The notes under the pieces are model-generated. The model made no database searches. It worked only from the letters and a program-made list of their open reading frames with translations, and was not told the DNA's origin. A stretch of 64,000 nt of DNA from Dokdonella_A sp044227025 (GTDB lineage Bacteria > Pseudomonadota > Gammaproteobacteria > Xanthomonadales > Rhodanobacteraceae): contig NZ_JBGAFX010000007.1 of assembly GCF_044227025.1 (NCBI RefSeq), forward strand, positions 124,001 through 188,000, written 5' to 3'. This document shows, one piece after another, positions 34,895 to 43,513 of this stretch. Every line of letters begins with the position of its first letter. Position 1 is the first letter of the stretch. Made by a program: the position numbers and the translations under genes.

Positions 34895-36105
34895 TGCTGC
34901 TCTTCGACTTCAGCAACGACGACCAGCAGGCGACCCGCCATGGCGACGCCAAGGGTCGCTATGACCTCGGCTTGATCGTCGCGGCGATGCTGCTCGCCAG
35001 CCTCGGCGTGGTCATGGTCGCGTCGAGTTCGATCGCGGTCGCCGACGGCCAGCACATAGGGGCGTTCTATTTCCTTTATCGCCACCTCGTATTCCTCGCC
35101 CTCGGCCTGGTCGCGGCGCTGGTGATGACGCGCATCGAACTGGCCTGGCTGGAGCGCAATGCGCTACCGCTGCTGCTCTGCGGCACCGTATTGCTGCTGC
35201 TGGTGTTCGTGCCGTTCATCGGCGTGCGCGTGAACGGCGCGCGACGCTGGATCCGCTTCGGCATCATCGGCTTCCAGTCGGTGGAGGCCGTCAAGATCCT
35301 GCTGGTCGTGTACATGGCGAGCTACCTCGTGCGCCATCGCGAAGGCCTGCAGACGAAGCTGCTCGGTGTGGTGAAGCCGCTCGGCATCGCGGCGATCTTT
35401 GCCGGACTGCTGCTCGCGCAGCCGGATTTTGGTTCGGCCACGCTGCTGATGGCGGTCACGCTCGGCATGGTCTGGCTCGGCGGTGCGCGCCTGCGCAACC
35501 TGACCTTGCTCGGTGCGTGCGCGTTGCCGGTGCTGGCAGCGCTCGCGATGAGCCAGGACTATCGCGTCAAGCGCCTGACCTCGTTCCTCGATCCATGGGC
35601 CGATCCGTTCAAGGACGGGTTTCAGCTGACCCAGGCGCTGATCGCGATCGGTCGTGGCGAATGGTTCGGTGTCGGCCTCGGCGCTTCCGTGCAAAAGCTG
35701 TTCTACCTGCCGGAAGCGCACACCGATTTCATCCTCGCCGTACTGGCCGAGGAACTCGGCCTGGCCGGCATCGTGGTCGTGCTCGCGCTGTTCGCGTGGC
35801 TGGTCGGGCGCGGCTTCGTGATCGGCGTGCGCGCGGTGGAACAGAACCGCCACTTCGCCGGCTACTGCGCGTTCGGGGTGTCGCTGATGCTCGCGCTGCA
35901 GGCGCTGGTGTCGATCGGAGTGAACCTCGGCGTGCTGCCGACCAAGGGCTTGACCCTGCCTTTGATCAGCTCGGGCGGTTCGAGCGTGATGATGACGTGC
36001 GCGGCGATCGGCTTGCTGGTGCGCGTCAGCTACGAAGTCACGCGCGCCGACAACGCGATGATGCAACTGGTCAACGAGCGCCGTGCGCGCGAGGTTGTCG
36101 CATGA
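34894..36105 (+). CDS. ftsW: Septal peptidoglycan polymerase FtsW
   Basis: 403-aa SEDS-family glycosyltransferase with about ten membrane segments that polymerises lipid II at the septum with FtsI. Family motifs: VNGARRWIRFG, LAQPDFGSATLLMAV, EAHTDFILAVLAEELG and the late PLISSGGSSVM. It shares one base with the mraY stop (TGATG). Confidence 0.97.
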   Translation: MLLFDFSNDDQQATRHGDAKGRYDLGLIVAAMLLASLGVVMVASSSIAVADGQHIGAFYFLYRHLVFLALGLVAALVMTRIELAWLERNALPLLLCGTVLLLLVFVPFIGVRVNGARRWIRFGIIGFQSVEAVKILLVVYMASYLVRHREGLQTKLLGVVKPLGIAAIFAGLLLAQPDFGSATLLMAVTLGMVWLGGARLRNLTLLGACALPVLAALAMSQDYRVKRLTSFLDPWADPFKDGFQLTQALIAIGRGEWFGVGLGASVQKLFYLPEAHTDFILAVLAEELGLAGIVVVLALFAWLVGRGFVIGVRAVEQNRHFAGYCAFGVSLMLALQALVSIGVNLGVLPTKGLTLPLISSGGSSVMMTCAAIGLLVRVSYEVTRADNAMMQLVNERRAREVVA

Positions 36106-37187
36106 GCGCGCCGGTCGCCAACCGCGAGGGCCCCGTGCTCATCATGGCCGGTGGCACTGGTGGACACATCTTCCCGGGGCTTGCGGTCGCCGACGAACTC
36201 GTCGCGCGCAAGATCCCGGTGGTCTGGTTCGGCGCGGTTGGTGGCCTCGAGACGCAACTGGTGCCGCGGCATCGGCTGCGGCTGGAGACGCTGCCGATCG
36301 GCGGTCTGCGTGGCAAGGGTCTCGTGACCAAGCTGGCGATGCCGTTCCGCCTTGCGCGCGGCGTCGCCGTCGCACGCAACCTGCTCAGGCAGCATGCGCC
36401 GCGCTGCGCGATCTCGATGGGCGGCTATGCAGCAGCACCCGGCGGCATCGCGGCGCAGCTGGCGAAGGTGCCGCTCATCGTGCACGAGCAGAACCGGATC
36501 GCCGGCATGACCAACCGCCTGCTCGCCCGTCGTGCGCAACGGGTGCTGACCGGTTTCGCCGACGTGTTTCCGCGCGGCGAATGGGTCGGCAATCCAGTGC
36601 GCGCTTCGATCGCCGCGGTCGTGCCGCCCGCGCAGCGCTACGCCGGCCGCGAAGGGCCGTTGCGCCTGCTCGTGCTCGGCGGCAGTCAGGGCGCGCAAAG
36701 CCTGAATGCGGCGCTGCCCGAAGTGCTGCGCCGACGCGGCGCGCGCCTGGCGGTGTCGGTGCGCCATCAGTGTGGAACCCGGCATTTCGACAAGGCGCGC
36801 GCGGCCTACATGAATGCCGGCATCGAAGCGGATGTGGTCCCGTTCGAGGACGACATGGCCGCAGCCTACGCGTGGGCCGATCTCGTGATCTGCCGTTCCG
36901 GTGCGTTGACCCTGGCCGAACTCGCGGCGGCTGGCGTGCCGGCGATCCTCGTGCCATATCCGAACGCGGTCGACGACCACCAGACGAAGAATGCACAGGC
37001 GATGGTTTCGGCCGGTGCCGCACGCCTCGTCGCCGAAGGCGACGATTTCGTCAAGCGCCTCGGTACCGCCTTCGAGGAAGTTGGCGAGCGCACGCGCCTG
37101 TTGCGCATGGCGAATGCTGCACGCGCGCTGGCCAAGCCTGACGCCGCGCGTCGCATCGCGGAGATCTGCCTGGAGGCCGGTGCATGA
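36102..37187 (+). CDS. murG: UDP-GlcNAc:lipid I N-acetylglucosaminyltransferase MurG
   Basis: 361-aa peripheral membrane GT-B enzyme that makes lipid II. The N-terminal GGTGGHIFPGLAVADEL, the acceptor segment SMGGYAAAPGGIAA, HEQNRIAGMTNR, and the donor-site GGSQGAQSLN and CRSGALTLAELAAAG are all present. It overlaps ftsW by 4 bp and murC by 4 bp. Confidence 0.97.
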   Translation: MSAPVANREGPVLIMAGGTGGHIFPGLAVADELVARKIPVVWFGAVGGLETQLVPRHRLRLETLPIGGLRGKGLVTKLAMPFRLARGVAVARNLLRQHAPRCAISMGGYAAAPGGIAAQLAKVPLIVHEQNRIAGMTNRLLARRAQRVLTGFADVFPRGEWVGNPVRASIAAVVPPAQRYAGREGPLRLLVLGGSQGAQSLNAALPEVLRRRGARLAVSVRHQCGTRHFDKARAAYMNAGIEADVVPFEDDMAAAYAWADLVICRSGALTLAELAAAGVPAILVPYPNAVDDHQTKNAQAMVSAGAARLVAEGDDFVKRLGTAFEEVGERTRLLRMANAARALAKPDAARRIAEICLEAGA

Positions 37188-38641
37188 CACTGAATCGCCT
37201 CAAGCAGCACGGCGACATCATGCAGGACTTCCGCCGCGTGCATTTCGTCGGCATCGGTGGCGTCGGCATGAGCGGCATCGCCGAGGTGTTGTGCAACCTC
37301 GGCTATTCCGTATCCGGCTCGGACAAGGCCGACAACGCCACCACGCGCCGCCTCGCCGGCCTCGGAGCACGCATCGATCGCGGCCACGACGCCGCCAACG
37401 TCGCGGAAGCCGACGTGCTGGTCGTGTCGAGTGCGATCCGCCCGGACAACGTGGAACTGGTCGCCGCGCGTGAACGGCGCATCCCCGTCGTGCCACGCGC
37501 GGAAATGCTCGGCGAACTGATGCGCTTCCGGCGCGGCATCGCCGTTGCCGGCACGCACGGCAAGACCACCACGACCAGCCTCACCGCGAGCGTGCTCGCC
37601 GAGGCCGGACTCGATCCGACCTTCGTCATCGGCGGCCAGTTGATCGCGGCCGGCGCGAACGCGCGCCTCGGCACCGGCGAATACCTGGTCGCGGAAGCGG
37701 ACGAGTCGGACGGCTCCTTCCTGCTGCTGTCGCCGGTGATCGCGATCGTCACCAACATCGACGCCGACCATCTCGAGAACTACGACGGCGATTTCGAGCG
37801 CGTGAAGAAGGCGTTCCGCGATTTCCTGCACCGGCTGCCGTTCTACGGCGTCGCCGTGTTGTGCATCGATGACCCGGAGGTTGCGCTGCTGGCAGACGAG
37901 AGCAATCGGCGCGTGCTCACTTACGGCATCGACAACGCCACCGGCGATGTCCCGGCGGACGTGCGTGCCTCCGACGTGCGCCAGCAGGGCAGTGCGACCG
38001 AATTCACCTTGCACCTGCCCGAAGGCGGTCCGGCGTTCGCGGTGCGTCTGAACCTGCCGGGTCGACACAATGTTCTGAACGCTCTCGCGGCGTGTGCGGT
38101 CGGCTGGCAGCTTGGCGTGCCGCCGGAGGCAATGCAGCACGCGCTCGCGCAGTTCCAGGGCGTCGGTCGCCGCTTCCAGTTGCGTGGCGAGCTGCGCCTC
38201 GACCAGGGCAGCGCCCTGCTCGTCGACGACTACGGTCATCATCCGCGCGAACTCGCCGCCGTGTTCGCCGCGGCGCGCGCCGGTTGGCCCGAGCGCCGCC
38301 TGGTCGCCGCGTTCCAGCCGCATCGCTACTCGCGCACGCGCGATCTGCTCGATGACTTCGCCAAGGTGCTCGCCGAGGCCGACGTGCTCGTGCTGACCGA
38401 GGTCTATCCCGCCGGCGAGGCGCCGATCGCGAATGCCGACGGCCGCGCACTTGCGCGCGCGGTGCGTGCGCGCGGCAAGGTCGATCCGGTGCTGGTCGAA
38501 CATCCACGGGACCTCGCAGGCGCGTTGCCGCCGCTGCTGCGCGACGGCGACCTGTTGTTGCTGCTCGGCGCGGGCGACATCGGCGCTGCGGCGAATGAAC
38601 TGGCCCACGCGGGTCACCTGAAATCGCGAGGCGCTGCATGA
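37184..38641 (+). CDS. murC: UDP-MurNAc:L-alanine ligase MurC
   Basis: 485-aa Mur ligase adding the first stem residue. FVGIGGVGMSGIAEVL (UDP-binding), ATP motif AVAGTHGKTTTTSL, EADESDGSFL, NIDADHLENYDGDFE and DDYGHHPRELAAVF. The start at MTLNRLKQHG overlaps murG; an alternative MQDFRRVHF twelve codons later would also give a full enzyme. Confidence 0.97.
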   Translation: MTLNRLKQHGDIMQDFRRVHFVGIGGVGMSGIAEVLCNLGYSVSGSDKADNATTRRLAGLGARIDRGHDAANVAEADVLVVSSAIRPDNVELVAARERRIPVVPRAEMLGELMRFRRGIAVAGTHGKTTTTSLTASVLAEAGLDPTFVIGGQLIAAGANARLGTGEYLVAEADESDGSFLLLSPVIAIVTNIDADHLENYDGDFERVKKAFRDFLHRLPFYGVAVLCIDDPEVALLADESNRRVLTYGIDNATGDVPADVRASDVRQQGSATEFTLHLPEGGPAFAVRLNLPGRHNVLNALAACAVGWQLGVPPEAMQHALAQFQGVGRRFQLRGELRLDQGSALLVDDYGHHPRELAAVFAAARAGWPERRLVAAFQPHRYSRTRDLLDDFAKVLAEADVLVLTEVYPAGEAPIANADGRALARAVRARGKVDPVLVEHPRDLAGALPPLLRDGDLLLLLGAGDIGAAANELAHAGHLKSRGAA

Positions 38642-39675
38642 AGATCATCGATCCGGCGGCGTTTGGCCGCGTCGCGGTGGTGATGGGCGGCCAGTCCGCC
38701 GAGCGCGAGGTCTCGCTCGATTCGGGCCGCAACGTGCTCGCCGCACTGCGCGCGAAGGGTGTCGATGCGCATGCGGTCGACGGCATCCCGGCTCTGCTCG
38801 ATGCCTTGCGCGCCGGGCACTACGCACGCGTGTTCAACATCCTGCATGGCCAGAACGGCGGCGGCGAGGACGGAGTCCTGCAGGGCGCGCTCGATTCGTT
38901 GCACGTGCCCTACACCGGCTCGGGCGTGCTCGGCTCGGCACTGTCGATGGACAAGGTGCGCACCAAGCAGGTATGGATTGCCGAAGGCCTGCCGACGCCG
39001 CGTTTCGTCGCCCTGCGCAAGCGTGCCGGTGGCAGCGCCGACGTGCACGCGGCCGCCGCGAAACTCGGCCTGCCGGTGATCGTGAAGCCGGCCTGCGAAG
39101 GTTCCAGCGTCGGCGTGTCGCGCGTGTTCCGCGACTCCGATCTCGACGCGGCCGCCGAACTCGCGGCCCGCTATGCGGGCGATTTGCTTGTCGAGGAAAT
39201 GATCGTCGGCGACGAGCTGACAGTCGGCATTCTTGCCGGCGAAGCACTGCCATCGATCCGCATCGTGCCGAAGGGCGCTTTCTACGACTACCACGCCAAG
39301 TACGTCGCCGAGGACACGCAGTACATTTGCCCCGGCCTCGACGGCGCGGCAGAGACGGAGATCCGCGCGCTCGCGCTCGCCGCGTTCGATGCCGCCGGAT
39401 GCGCCGGCTGGGGTCGCGTCGATGTGATGCGCGACCGCGAAGGCCGCAACTACCTGCTCGAAGTGAATACCGCGCCGGGCATGACCAGCCACTCGCTGGT
39501 GCCGAAAGCGGCAGGCACGGTCGGCATCGGCTTCGAGGAACTGTGCTGGCGCGTGCTCGAAACAAGTTTGAGCCGTGACCCGGGATTCGTGATTGGAGAT
39601 TCCGAAAAGACGGGCAAGAGCTCCGCTCGGCCAATCACCGATCATCAATCGCCACCCGGCGGAGGCGCGCCATGA
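38638..39675 (+). CDS. ddlB: D-alanine:D-alanine ligase DdlB, with repeat-derived C-terminal tail
   Basis: 345-aa ATP-grasp ligase. RVAVVMGGQSAEREVSLDSG, VIVKPACEGSSVGVSR, LLVEEMIVGDELTVGIL and the metal/ATP segment LLEVNTAPGMTSHSLVP are intact. The family normally ends shortly after the block FEELCWRVLETSL (about residue 312). Here about 33 extra residues (DPGFVIGDSEKTGK...GGGAP) follow, encoded by a foldback repeat at 39589-39638. The ftsQ start overlaps the stop by 4 bp, so the tail is needed to keep the junction. Confidence 0.96.
   Translation: MKIIDPAAFGRVAVVMGGQSAEREVSLDSGRNVLAALRAKGVDAHAVDGIPALLDALRAGHYARVFNILHGQNGGGEDGVLQGALDSLHVPYTGSGVLGSALSMDKVRTKQVWIAEGLPTPRFVALRKRAGGSADVHAAAAKLGLPVIVKPACEGSSVGVSRVFRDSDLDAAAELAARYAGDLLVEEMIVGDELTVGILAGEALPSIRIVPKGAFYDYHAKYVAEDTQYICPGLDGAAETEIRALALAAFDAAGCAGWGRVDVMRDREGRNYLLEVNTAPGMTSHSLVPKAAGTVGIGFEELCWRVLETSLSRDPGFVIGDSEKTGKSSARPITDHQSPPGGGAP
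39589..39638. repeat. Foldback element in the ddlB 3' end
   Basis: GTGATTGG (39589-39596) and CCAATCAC (39631-39638) are perfect inverted repeats, and the surrounding GGGATTCGTGATTGGAGATTC resembles dispersed GATTC/GATTGG-type intergenic repeats of this order. It encodes most of the non-family tail of DdlB. Confidence 0.5.
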
Positions 39676-40544
39676 AAGGTGGCGTGGCCGCCAAACTGCT
39701 CGCCTGGGGCATCGCGCTGACGCTCGTCGCATTGCCGATCCTCGGCGTGCTGAACGGCTGGTTCGCGAGCGATCGCTGGCCGGTGACCAAACTCAGCGTG
39801 AGCGCCGAGTTCAACCACGTCAGTGCCGAGCAGATTCGCGCCGCCGCACAACCGCAGCTCGGCAAGGGCTTCTTCGCGCTCGACCTCGACAACGTGCGCG
39901 ACGCGCTGGCGAAGCTGCCGTGGGTCGAGCGCGCGGAAGTGCGCAAGCGCTGGCCCGACACGGTCGACCTGCTCATCTACGAACAGCAGCCGTATGCGCG
40001 CTGGAGCGGGCAACGCCTGGTCAACCGCCAGGGCCGCCTGTTCAGTGTCGCCGGTGCCGAAGGCTTGCAGGGCCTGCCGCGGCTCGCAGGCCCTGACGAT
40101 CGCCTTGATGACGTGCTGCGCTTCTACGCCGACAGCCAACGCGAATTCTCCGGCAGTGGTCTCGTCATCGATGCGGTCGCGCTGTCGCCGCGCGGCGGCT
40201 GGCGCATCGAGCTGGTATCCGGCACCGTCATCGAACTCGGACGCAGCGACGCGCCAGCGCGCCTGCAACGGTTCCTCGACGTCTGGCCGCGTCTCGCCGG
40301 TGCGCATCCGCAGCCGCCTGCTTACGTCGACCTGCGCTACGCGAACGGGTTCTCGATGCGCTGGGCGGCGCCGACGCCGGCGGGGAATGGGGAATCGGGA
40401 ACTGGGAATGGCCAGGCACAGACCGCCTCTTCCCGATCCGTTTCGCATCCGTTCTCGATTGACCCGATGACGTCGTTCGCCTCGCTGCGCTTCGCGGCTG
40501 TTGCGACTCCCGATTCCCGATTCCCGATTCCCGGCCTGCCATGA
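39672..40544 (+). CDS. ftsQ: Cell division protein FtsQ, with repeat-derived C-terminal tail
   Basis: 290-aa bitopic divisome protein: short cytoplasmic N-terminus, one membrane segment (about 9-29), a POTRA domain (LSVSAEFNHVSAEQIRAAA..., about 36-105) and the beta domain (to about 235, ending YVDLRYANGFSMRWA). After that come about 55 residues rich in Ser, Gly, Asn and Pro (AGNGESGTGNGQ... to DSRFPIPGLP) with no FtsQ counterpart, encoded by the foldback repeat 40382-40533. FtsQ normally ends near this point in its FtsB/FtsL-binding region, so the tail adds to that interface. Confidence 0.95.
   Translation: MKGGVAAKLLAWGIALTLVALPILGVLNGWFASDRWPVTKLSVSAEFNHVSAEQIRAAAQPQLGKGFFALDLDNVRDALAKLPWVERAEVRKRWPDTVDLLIYEQQPYARWSGQRLVNRQGRLFSVAGAEGLQGLPRLAGPDDRLDDVLRFYADSQREFSGSGLVIDAVALSPRGGWRIELVSGTVIELGRSDAPARLQRFLDVWPRLAGAHPQPPAYVDLRYANGFSMRWAAPTPAGNGESGTGNGQAQTASSRSVSHPFSIDPMTSFASLRFAAVATPDSRFPIPGLP
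40382..40533. repeat. GGGAATCG/CGATTCCC foldback in the ftsQ 3' end
   Basis: The left arm consists of irregular GGGAAT(C/G)-type units (GGGGAATGGGGAATCGGGAA at 40382-40401, then CTGGGAATGG). The right arm is CCCGATTCCC repeated three times in overlapping register (40509-40532). Together they form a large inverted repeat of about 150 bp lying wholly inside ftsQ and ending 8 bp before the ftsA ATG. Such GGGAATCGGGAAT repeats are familiar as intergenic filler in Xanthomonadaceae. Confidence 0.75.
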
Positions 40545-41773
40545 ACCGCAAGAGCGAAAAAAACCTGATCGTCGGTCTCGATGTCGGTACGTCGAAGATC
40601 GTTTCGATCGTCGGCGAGCATACGCCGGGAGAGGCAGTCGAGATCATCGGCATCGGCTCGCACCCGGCGCATGGACTCAAGCGCGGCGTGGTGGTCGACA
40701 TCGAGTCGACCGTGCATTCGATCCAGCGCGCGGTCGAGGAAGCGGAGCTGATGGCCGGCTGCCAGATCCGTTCGGTCTACGCGTCGATCGCCGGCAGCCA
40801 CATCAAGGACGAGAACTCGCACGGCACCGCGCCGATCCGCGACAAGGAAGTCAGTGGCGCCGATCTCGACGCGGTGCTGACCTCCGCATGCGCAATCGCG
40901 ATTCCGGCCGATCGCAGCGTGCTGTATCGCGAACCGCAGGAATACCTGATCGACGGCCAGGAAGGCATCCGCCATCCGGTCGGCATGTCCGGCGTGCGCC
41001 TGGAAGCGAACGTGCACCTGGTCACCGGTGCGGCGAGCGCGATCCAGAACATCACCAAGTGCATCAACCGCTGCGGCCTGCAGGTCGACGAGCTGTTGCC
41101 GGCTGCGGTCGCGTCAGCGCGCGCGGTACTCACCGAGGACGAACGCGAGCTGGGCGTGTGCCTGGTCGACATCGGCGCCGGCACCACCGATATCGCGATC
41201 TACACGGGCGGCGCGTTGCGCCACACCACCTCGCTCGCGATCGGCGGCGACCAGGTGACCAGCGACATCGCGCACCTGATGCGCACGCCGACCGCGCATG
41301 CGGAGGAGCTCAAGGTGCGTTACGCCTGCGCGCTGGCGCAGCTCGCGCACGCGGAAGAGACGATCCAGGTACCGAGCGTGGGCGACCGGCCGCCGCGTCG
41401 GCTGGCGCGACAGAACCTCGCCGAGGCGGTGCAGCCACGCTACGAGGAAATCTTCGAGATGGTGCAGGCCGACCTGCGCCGGAGCGGACGCGAGGAGCTG
41501 GTGCGTGCCGGCATCGTGCTGACGGGTGGCGCGGCGCGCATGGAAGGTGCGCTCGATCTTGCCGAGGAGTTGTTCCACATGCCGGTGCGCCTCGGCACGC
41601 CGCAGCACGTGACGGGCCTTGCCGACGTCGTCGCAAGTCCGATGCAGGCAACCGGCGTAGGCCTGTTGCTGTACGGCAGTCGTGGTGGGGTCGCGCGCCA
41701 TGCGCCGACCGGCACCTCGGCAGTCGGCGGTTTGTGGGGCCGGGTTTCGACCTGGTTCAAGGGAGAGTTCTAG
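40541..41773 (+). CDS. ftsA: Cell division protein FtsA
   Basis: 410-aa actin-like ATPase that tethers FtsZ filaments to the membrane and recruits the divisome. The nucleotide fold is shown by LIVGLDVGTSKIVSIVGE and CLVDIGAGTTDIAIYTGG, and VLTGGAARMEGALDLAEE near the end. The last residues GLWGRVSTWFKGEF form the amphipathic membrane-targeting helix. Its ATG overlaps the ftsQ stop by 4 bp. Confidence 0.97.
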   Translation: MNRKSEKNLIVGLDVGTSKIVSIVGEHTPGEAVEIIGIGSHPAHGLKRGVVVDIESTVHSIQRAVEEAELMAGCQIRSVYASIAGSHIKDENSHGTAPIRDKEVSGADLDAVLTSACAIAIPADRSVLYREPQEYLIDGQEGIRHPVGMSGVRLEANVHLVTGAASAIQNITKCINRCGLQVDELLPAAVASARAVLTEDERELGVCLVDIGAGTTDIAIYTGGALRHTTSLAIGGDQVTSDIAHLMRTPTAHAEELKVRYACALAQLAHAEETIQVPSVGDRPPRRLARQNLAEAVQPRYEEIFEMVQADLRRSGREELVRAGIVLTGGAARMEGALDLAEELFHMPVRLGTPQHVTGLADVVASPMQATGVGLLLYGSRGGVARHAPTGTSAVGGLWGRVSTWFKGEF

Positions 41774-41786
41774 TGACAACGGAGTC

Positions 41787-41916
41787 GAGAGGCTCCTGTT
41801 GGAAAGTCCGGCATGGAAGCCGGTTTGTTCGTTGCCGTCACGGAGGACGGCAGAGGCTTTTGTTTGAAGTCCGGCATGGAAGCCGGTCTGTTGTCTGCCG
41901 TCATGGAGGACGGCAG
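41787..41916. repeat. Tandem 63-bp hairpin repeat between ftsA and ftsZ
   Basis: Two copies with a 63-bp period: AAGTCCGGCATGGAAGCCGG starts at 41804 and again at 41867, and the flanking GAGAGGCT.../GCAGAGGCT... also repeats. Each copy holds two hairpins, CCGGC...GCCGG and GCCGTC...GACGGC. The copies differ at about one base in ten. No ribosome site or convincing small open frame was seen. The 252-bp ftsA-ftsZ spacer is unusual in a cluster where most genes overlap. Confidence 0.7.
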
Positions 41917-42025
41917 GGGTAACCGCCACGGCACGCCAGCCGCGGCAGGACGGGCCGGACCGGGAAGGTCACGGACCCGGGAACGATAAGAAAGTCAGGC
42001 AACAACCACTTGCGGAGGATGGGAA

Positions 42026-43204
42026 ATGTTCGAATTCGTCGAGAAGATGGCACCGAATGCGGTGATCAAGGTCGTCGGTGTGGGCGGTGGCGGCGGCAAC
42101 GCGGTCAGCCACATGGTGCAGGCCGGCGTCGATGGCGTCGATTTCGTCTGCGCCAACACCGACGCGCAGGCGCTCAAGAGCAGCGGCGCGAAGTTCACCC
42201 TGCAACTGGGTGCGAACGTGACCAAGGGCCTTGGCGCGGGCGCGAATCCCGAGGTCGGCCGTCAGGCCGCGCTCGAGGATCGCGAGCGCATCGTCGAACT
42301 GCTGCAGGGCGCCGACATGGCGTTCATCACCGCCGGCATGGGCGGCGGCACCGGTACCGGCGCCGCGCCGGTGGTGGCGCAGCTGGCCAAGGAGATGGGC
42401 ATCCTGACCGTTGCGGTCGTGACCAAGCCGTTTCCGTTCGAAGGCCGTCGGCGCATGCAGGTCGCGCTCAAGGGCATCGAGGATCTGGGCCAGTACTGCG
42501 ACTCGCTGATCACGGTCCCGAACGAGAAGCTCCTGACCGTGCTCGGTCGCGACGTGACCCTGCTCAGCGCTTTCAAGCAGGCCAACGACGTGCTGCTTGG
42601 CGCGGTGCAGGGCATCGCCGACCTGATCACGCGTCCCGGCCTCATCAACGTCGACTTCGCCGATGTGCGTACGGTCATGTCCGAGATGGGCATGGCGATG
42701 ATGGGCACCGGCACGGCGCGCGGCGATGACCGCGCGGTCGCGGCGGCCGAGGCGGCGATCAACAACCCGTTGCTCGACGACGTCAATCTCGCCGGCGCCT
42801 GCGGCATCCTCGTCAACGTCACCGCGGGCACCAACCTCACGATGCGCGAGTTCGACGACATCGGCCAGGTCGTGCACGAGTTCGCCAGCGAGGACGCGAC
42901 GGTCGTCATTGGCACCGCGCTCGATCCGGAGCTCAAGGACGACGTGCGCGTCACCGTGGTTGCGACCGGCCTCAACCGGGCAGTTGCGCGCCAGCCGCTG
43001 CGTGATCAGCGCGAGCGGGAGACCGTGGTTTCCTCGCGTCCGCCGATGCGCGTGGTCAAGCGCGACGGCACGACCGGCCAGGTCGTCGAGGACTATCTCG
43101 GCATTCCCGGCCAGCCGATCCGCCATGCGGTCGAACATGCCCAGCCGGAGGCTTCCGGCGATTACCTCGACATCCCGGCGTTCCTGCGCCGGCAGGCCGA
43201 CTGA
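42026..43204 (+). CDS. ftsZ: Cell division GTPase FtsZ
   Basis: 392-aa tubulin homologue forming the Z ring. The tubulin signature GGGTGTG is at 106-112, and the synergy loop segment NVDFADVRTVMSEMG is present. A variable linker follows residue 320, and the conserved C-terminal peptide DYLDIPAFLRRQ, which docks FtsA and ZipA, is intact. A strong GGAGGATGGGAA site precedes the ATG. A 252-bp hairpin-rich spacer separates it from ftsA. Confidence 0.98.
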   Translation: MFEFVEKMAPNAVIKVVGVGGGGGNAVSHMVQAGVDGVDFVCANTDAQALKSSGAKFTLQLGANVTKGLGAGANPEVGRQAALEDRERIVELLQGADMAFITAGMGGGTGTGAAPVVAQLAKEMGILTVAVVTKPFPFEGRRRMQVALKGIEDLGQYCDSLITVPNEKLLTVLGRDVTLLSAFKQANDVLLGAVQGIADLITRPGLINVDFADVRTVMSEMGMAMMGTGTARGDDRAVAAAEAAINNPLLDDVNLAGACGILVNVTAGTNLTMREFDDIGQVVHEFASEDATVVIGTALDPELKDDVRVTVVATGLNRAVARQPLRDQRERETVVSSRPPMRVVKRDGTTGQVVEDYLGIPGQPIRHAVEHAQPEASGDYLDIPAFLRRQAD

Positions 43205-43513
43205 CCGGTCGGGAGCCTGCCGCAGCGCAGGCTTCCAGCCGGCTTCCCATCCGGGTGCAGCGACCGTTGCTGCGCCCCTGGCGGCGATGCTTCGAACACA
43301 TCGCCGCCCAGATCCCGCCATCATGTGGCGTCATGGTGGCGGGCATCGTCGTCGACGGACGACGGAGGTCCGGGACAGGGATGGCCGGCACGAGTGTTGC
43401 GAAAAAGCGACGAGGTGTGGGTTCCATACGTCGCTCAACTTTTCTCGCCCCCGTCGCTGTGCTAACCTCGCCGGCGTTTTGTCAGCTCCTGCCCCAGGGG
43501 GCACATCATAAAA
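43205..43513. other. Hairpin array between ftsZ and lpxC
   Basis: 309 bp without a gene but with five successive inverted repeats: GCCTGC/GCAGGC (43215-43232), GGGTGCAGC/GCTGCGCCC (43253-43277), GGCGGCGATG/CATCGCCGCC (43280-43308, perfect 10-bp stem), CCCGCCATCATG/CATGGTGGCGGG (43314-43343, one mismatch) and CGTCGTC/GACGACG (43347-43364). None is followed by a U-tract. The stretch after 43385 has no hairpins and probably contains the lpxC promoter, which I could not place. Confidence 0.6.

Noticed and set aside
41787..41916. CRISPR-like array
   Set aside because: Only two copies of a 63-bp unit with internal hairpins, no regular spacers and no cas genes.
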